From the NCBI RefSeq assembly GCF_000769075.1, contig NZ_JRFC01000038.1, positions 202 through 64,201 of the forward strand: a stretch of 64,000 nucleotides of DNA, in the 5' to 3' direction. The notes under the pieces are model-generated. The model was not told where the DNA came from, made no database searches, and worked only from the letters and a program-made list of their open reading frames with translations. The position numbers and the translations under genes are program-made. The DNA is from Porphyromonas sp. COT-290 OH3588 (GTDB taxonomy: Bacteria; Bacteroidota; Bacteroidia; Bacteroidales; Porphyromonadaceae). Position 1 is the stretch's first letter, and every line of letters starts with the position of its first letter. Shown one piece after another: positions 62,203 through 64,000 of this stretch.

Positions 62203-63651
62203 ATGCACTATAAATCTGATCACAACCCTAACCCCTACCGCAACCTCCGCTATATAGGCATACAAACCTTGGGGATCCTCGCTATTCTGATTGCCGTACT
62301 AATGGGCAATACAGAGATCAAAGCTCTAGAAGCCCCCAAAGAGCAACTATGGATTGTATATACCCTTTGGTGGATAACGGCTCTGGCAGGATATGCTGCT
62401 AGTTTCTTCGCCGAGCTTCGTAGCTACTTACGGGAGTTTAGACCCAAATATATCCCCAAGATTATCTTGGTAGTCGGTGCTATCAGCTGGAGCTATAGTA
62501 TATGGTGGACGGAGAATGCCGAGATTGTGTACCTCACCGTTTGTACAGGGCTTTTGCTCTGGCGAAGGCGGTTTACCCTAAGCAATATCGGTGTCGTACA
62601 CTGGGCTTGCATCATCTATGTGCTTACCACTGCCATAGGTGCGCTTTGGAGCGAATATCCAGAGCGAGGAGCACACTTCACGGAGAAGCAATTGATGCTT
62701 ATCTTACTCCCTCTTTCGGCGGGTATTCTCTCACTGAGTAAGGAGCAAGTCCTCAGGATCTCTTGGGTCATACTACGTCTAAGCCTATCGGTGCTAGTAT
62801 TACAGATTCTCGTCTACCTATACCTCGTCACTGTTTATTCGGGCGGGGTACTTGACGGGCTTACCATCAACAAATTCTATCTAAAAGCTTTCCCTCATAC
62901 GACGATTTACAACATCTTGATGCCTTGGGCCCACATGGAGCATCCGTCCTATCACTTACTCTTCTTCAGCGCACCTTGGGCAAGCATCATCGCCCTATCG
63001 TCAAGCCTACGTAGGAACTTACGTTTGGAACTCGGGCTGTATTATCTATTTCTCATCATTTTCACCTTCATCACTCAGGCCAGATATGGCTTCTGGGTTA
63101 TTGGGCTACTACCGTTATTGGCACTCTCGAGTTACATCAAAGGCATACGCTCCTCGACCAAGCTGCGCTATATGCTTGGAGTAATAGTTGCAACTATATT
63201 GATCGGCACCATTTATTATCTCTATCAGCACAATGTTTTCAGCGATGGACCTCGCCTTGAGATGTTCGTCTATGCGATAGAGCACATCAAGCGCTATGGT
63301 ATATTTGGAGCTGGCTCTGGCACAGACTATACCCTGATTATGGAACGCTTTGGGCATCCTCATAGCCACAATTCTTTCCTTTCTGTCGCCCTAGACACTG
63401 GCATCATTGGGGTAGTAGCGATGCTTGCTCTAGTATGCTCTACGATTTATGCTGCTGTGAAGTACCATAATCGAGCAATCCTCTACTGGATGTTACTGCT
63501 GCTGCCGATGATGCTCATCGACTCTCCTTTCTATGTCTATCAGGTTATCCCTCCGATGGCGCTATACTTCCTGCTACTAGGTGGCAACCACTTGGCGGAC
63601 TCAGGCAAGGAGACTGGCAAATCACCCGTGGTATCACCCCCTATTCAATAA
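62203..63651 (+). CDS. O-antigen ligase / Wzy-type membrane protein
   Basis: The 482-residue product has about twelve membrane segments and, in the C-terminal half, a Wzy_C-type loop (FGAGSGTDYTLIMERFGHPH then SHNSFL). Members polymerise or ligate polysaccharide chains at the periplasmic face of the inner membrane. Whether it is a ligase (WaaL) or polymerase (Wzy) cannot be told from sequence alone. It lies between a glycosyltransferase and murI and is probably co-transcribed with them. Confidence 0.8.
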   Translation: MHYKSDHNPNPYRNLRYIGIQTLGILAILIAVLMGNTEIKALEAPKEQLWIVYTLWWITALAGYAASFFAELRSYLREFRPKYIPKIILVVGAISWSYSIWWTENAEIVYLTVCTGLLLWRRRFTLSNIGVVHWACIIYVLTTAIGALWSEYPERGAHFTEKQLMLILLPLSAGILSLSKEQVLRISWVILRLSLSVLVLQILVYLYLVTVYSGGVLDGLTINKFYLKAFPHTTIYNILMPWAHMEHPSYHLLFFSAPWASIIALSSSLRRNLRLELGLYYLFLIIFTFITQARYGFWVIGLLPLLALSSYIKGIRSSTKLRYMLGVIVATILIGTIYYLYQHNVFSDGPRLEMFVYAIEHIKRYGIFGAGSGTDYTLIMERFGHPHSHNSFLSVALDTGIIGVVAMLALVCSTIYAAVKYHNRAILYWMLLLLPMMLIDSPFYVYQVIPPMALYFLLLGGNHLADSGKETGKSPVVSPPIQ

Positions 63652-63654
63652 AAA

Positions 63655-64000
63655 ATGGCTCAACAAGCTCCTATTGGCGTATTCGACTCTGGCTACGGAG
63701 GGCTAACGATCCTCTCTTCCATACGTAAGCTCTTACCCCAGTACGACTATATCTATCTCGGCGACAATGCACGATCACCCTATGGTACTCGCTCATTCGA
63801 CGTAATCAAAGACTTCACACTTCAGGCAGTGAGGTTCCTCTTTGAGCAGGGCTGCCCGCTAGTTATCCTAGCGTGCAACACAGCCTCGGCCAAAGCTCTG
63901 CGTGAGATACAGCAACGCTATCTACCGACCTGCGAAGATCCGACACGTCGCGTGCTAGGCGTCATACGTCCCACAGTGGAAGCACTAGAAGCCACCAGTC
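63655..64000 (+). CDS. murI: Glutamate racemase, N-terminal part (cut by the window edge)
   Basis: The frame opens at 63655, four bases after the previous stop, and runs off the window after 115 codons. The visible part has IGVFDSGYGG (7-16), YLGDNARSPYG (34-44) and the cysteine motif LACNTAS (73-79), with the first catalytic cysteine, so it is MurI, which makes D-glutamate for peptidoglycan. Confidence 0.95.
   Translation, partial: MAQQAPIGVFDSGYGGLTILSSIRKLLPQYDYIYLGDNARSPYGTRSFDVIKDFTLQAVRFLFEQGCPLVILACNTASAKALREIQQRYLPTCEDPTRRVLGVIRPTVEALEATS

Noticed and set aside
1-64000. CRISPR arrays, tRNA or rRNA genes
   Set aside because: No regularly spaced short direct repeats and no cloverleaf or rRNA-like sequence was noticed. 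A tRNA could still be missed by eye.

Overview
The window looks like chromosomal DNA of a Gram-negative Bacteroidales bacterium, most likely Porphyromonas or a close relative. The evidence is mixed but consistent. Two secreted proteins end in type IX secretion (T9SS) sorting domains. There is a serine palmitoyltransferase for sphingolipids, SusC-style TonB receptors with carboxypeptidase-regulatory N-termini, a fused RibBA, a fused MsrAB, three FKBP genes in tandem, and Bacteroidetes-only neighbours such as DUF3316, DUF3822 and DUF4954. Many genes carry the Bacteroidetes -7 promoter box TAnnTTTG. The galactose operon and the glycogen genes suggest a strain that uses sugar, unlike the asaccharolytic members of the genus. 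The species assignment is inference.

Layout. 1-1050: one end of an IS5-type insertion sequence, the right half of an intergenic repeat, a promoter with a long leader, and a small reading frame. 1048-9500 (+): a large lipoprotein, an LptF/LptG-type permease with ribBA, and three FKBP-type prolyl isomerases. 9626-15450 (-): an NlpE-like lipoprotein, a FAD-dependent dehydrogenase with msrAB, and pnp. 15750-16460: an IS graveyard of transposase fragment and nested IS ends. 16486-20870 (-): a TonB receptor with two partner lipoproteins, possibly a metal uptake locus. 21176-23371 (-): a T9SS cargo protein. 24587-25774 (+): serine palmitoyltransferase. 25866-27953 (-): a beta-barrel protein and a leucine-rich-repeat T9SS cargo. 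28082-32809 (-): parC, a DUF3316 protein and an S41 protease. 32980-37570 (-): a three-gene glycogen operon. 38533-40533 (+): a DUF4954 protein. 40728-44415 (+): galM, a sugar transporter and galK. 44727-49041 (+): a cation/proton antiporter and glgB. 49283-51697 (+): a second TonB receptor. 52224-55217 (+): xseB-ispD-recG. 55229-59406: ung, dacB, rsmD, DUF3822 and a membrane-anchored protein. 59509-64000 (+): a RecD-like helicase, a glycosyltransferase, an O-antigen-ligase-like protein and the start of murI.

The genes group into a few jobs. Galactose enters through the transporter and GalM/GalK. Debranching enzyme, the GT4 enzyme, GH57 enzyme and branching enzyme point to stored alpha-glucan. 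Envelope work is represented by the LptF/G permease, PBP4, the O-antigen-ligase-like protein, T9SS cargo, TonB receptors and FKBP chaperones. Repair and replication genes are parC, recG, ung, xseB and the RecD-like helicase.

The least explained structure is a diverged intergenic repeat of roughly 340 bases. It appears in three full copies (about 23892-24235, 37990-38335, 51745-52085) and one half copy cut by an IS (129-250). Each lies upstream of a gene, and where a -7 box is visible the repeat lies outside the predicted transcript. No rRNA, tRNA or CRISPR array was seen. All assignments come from reading the sequence and from remembered family motifs; no database search was run.
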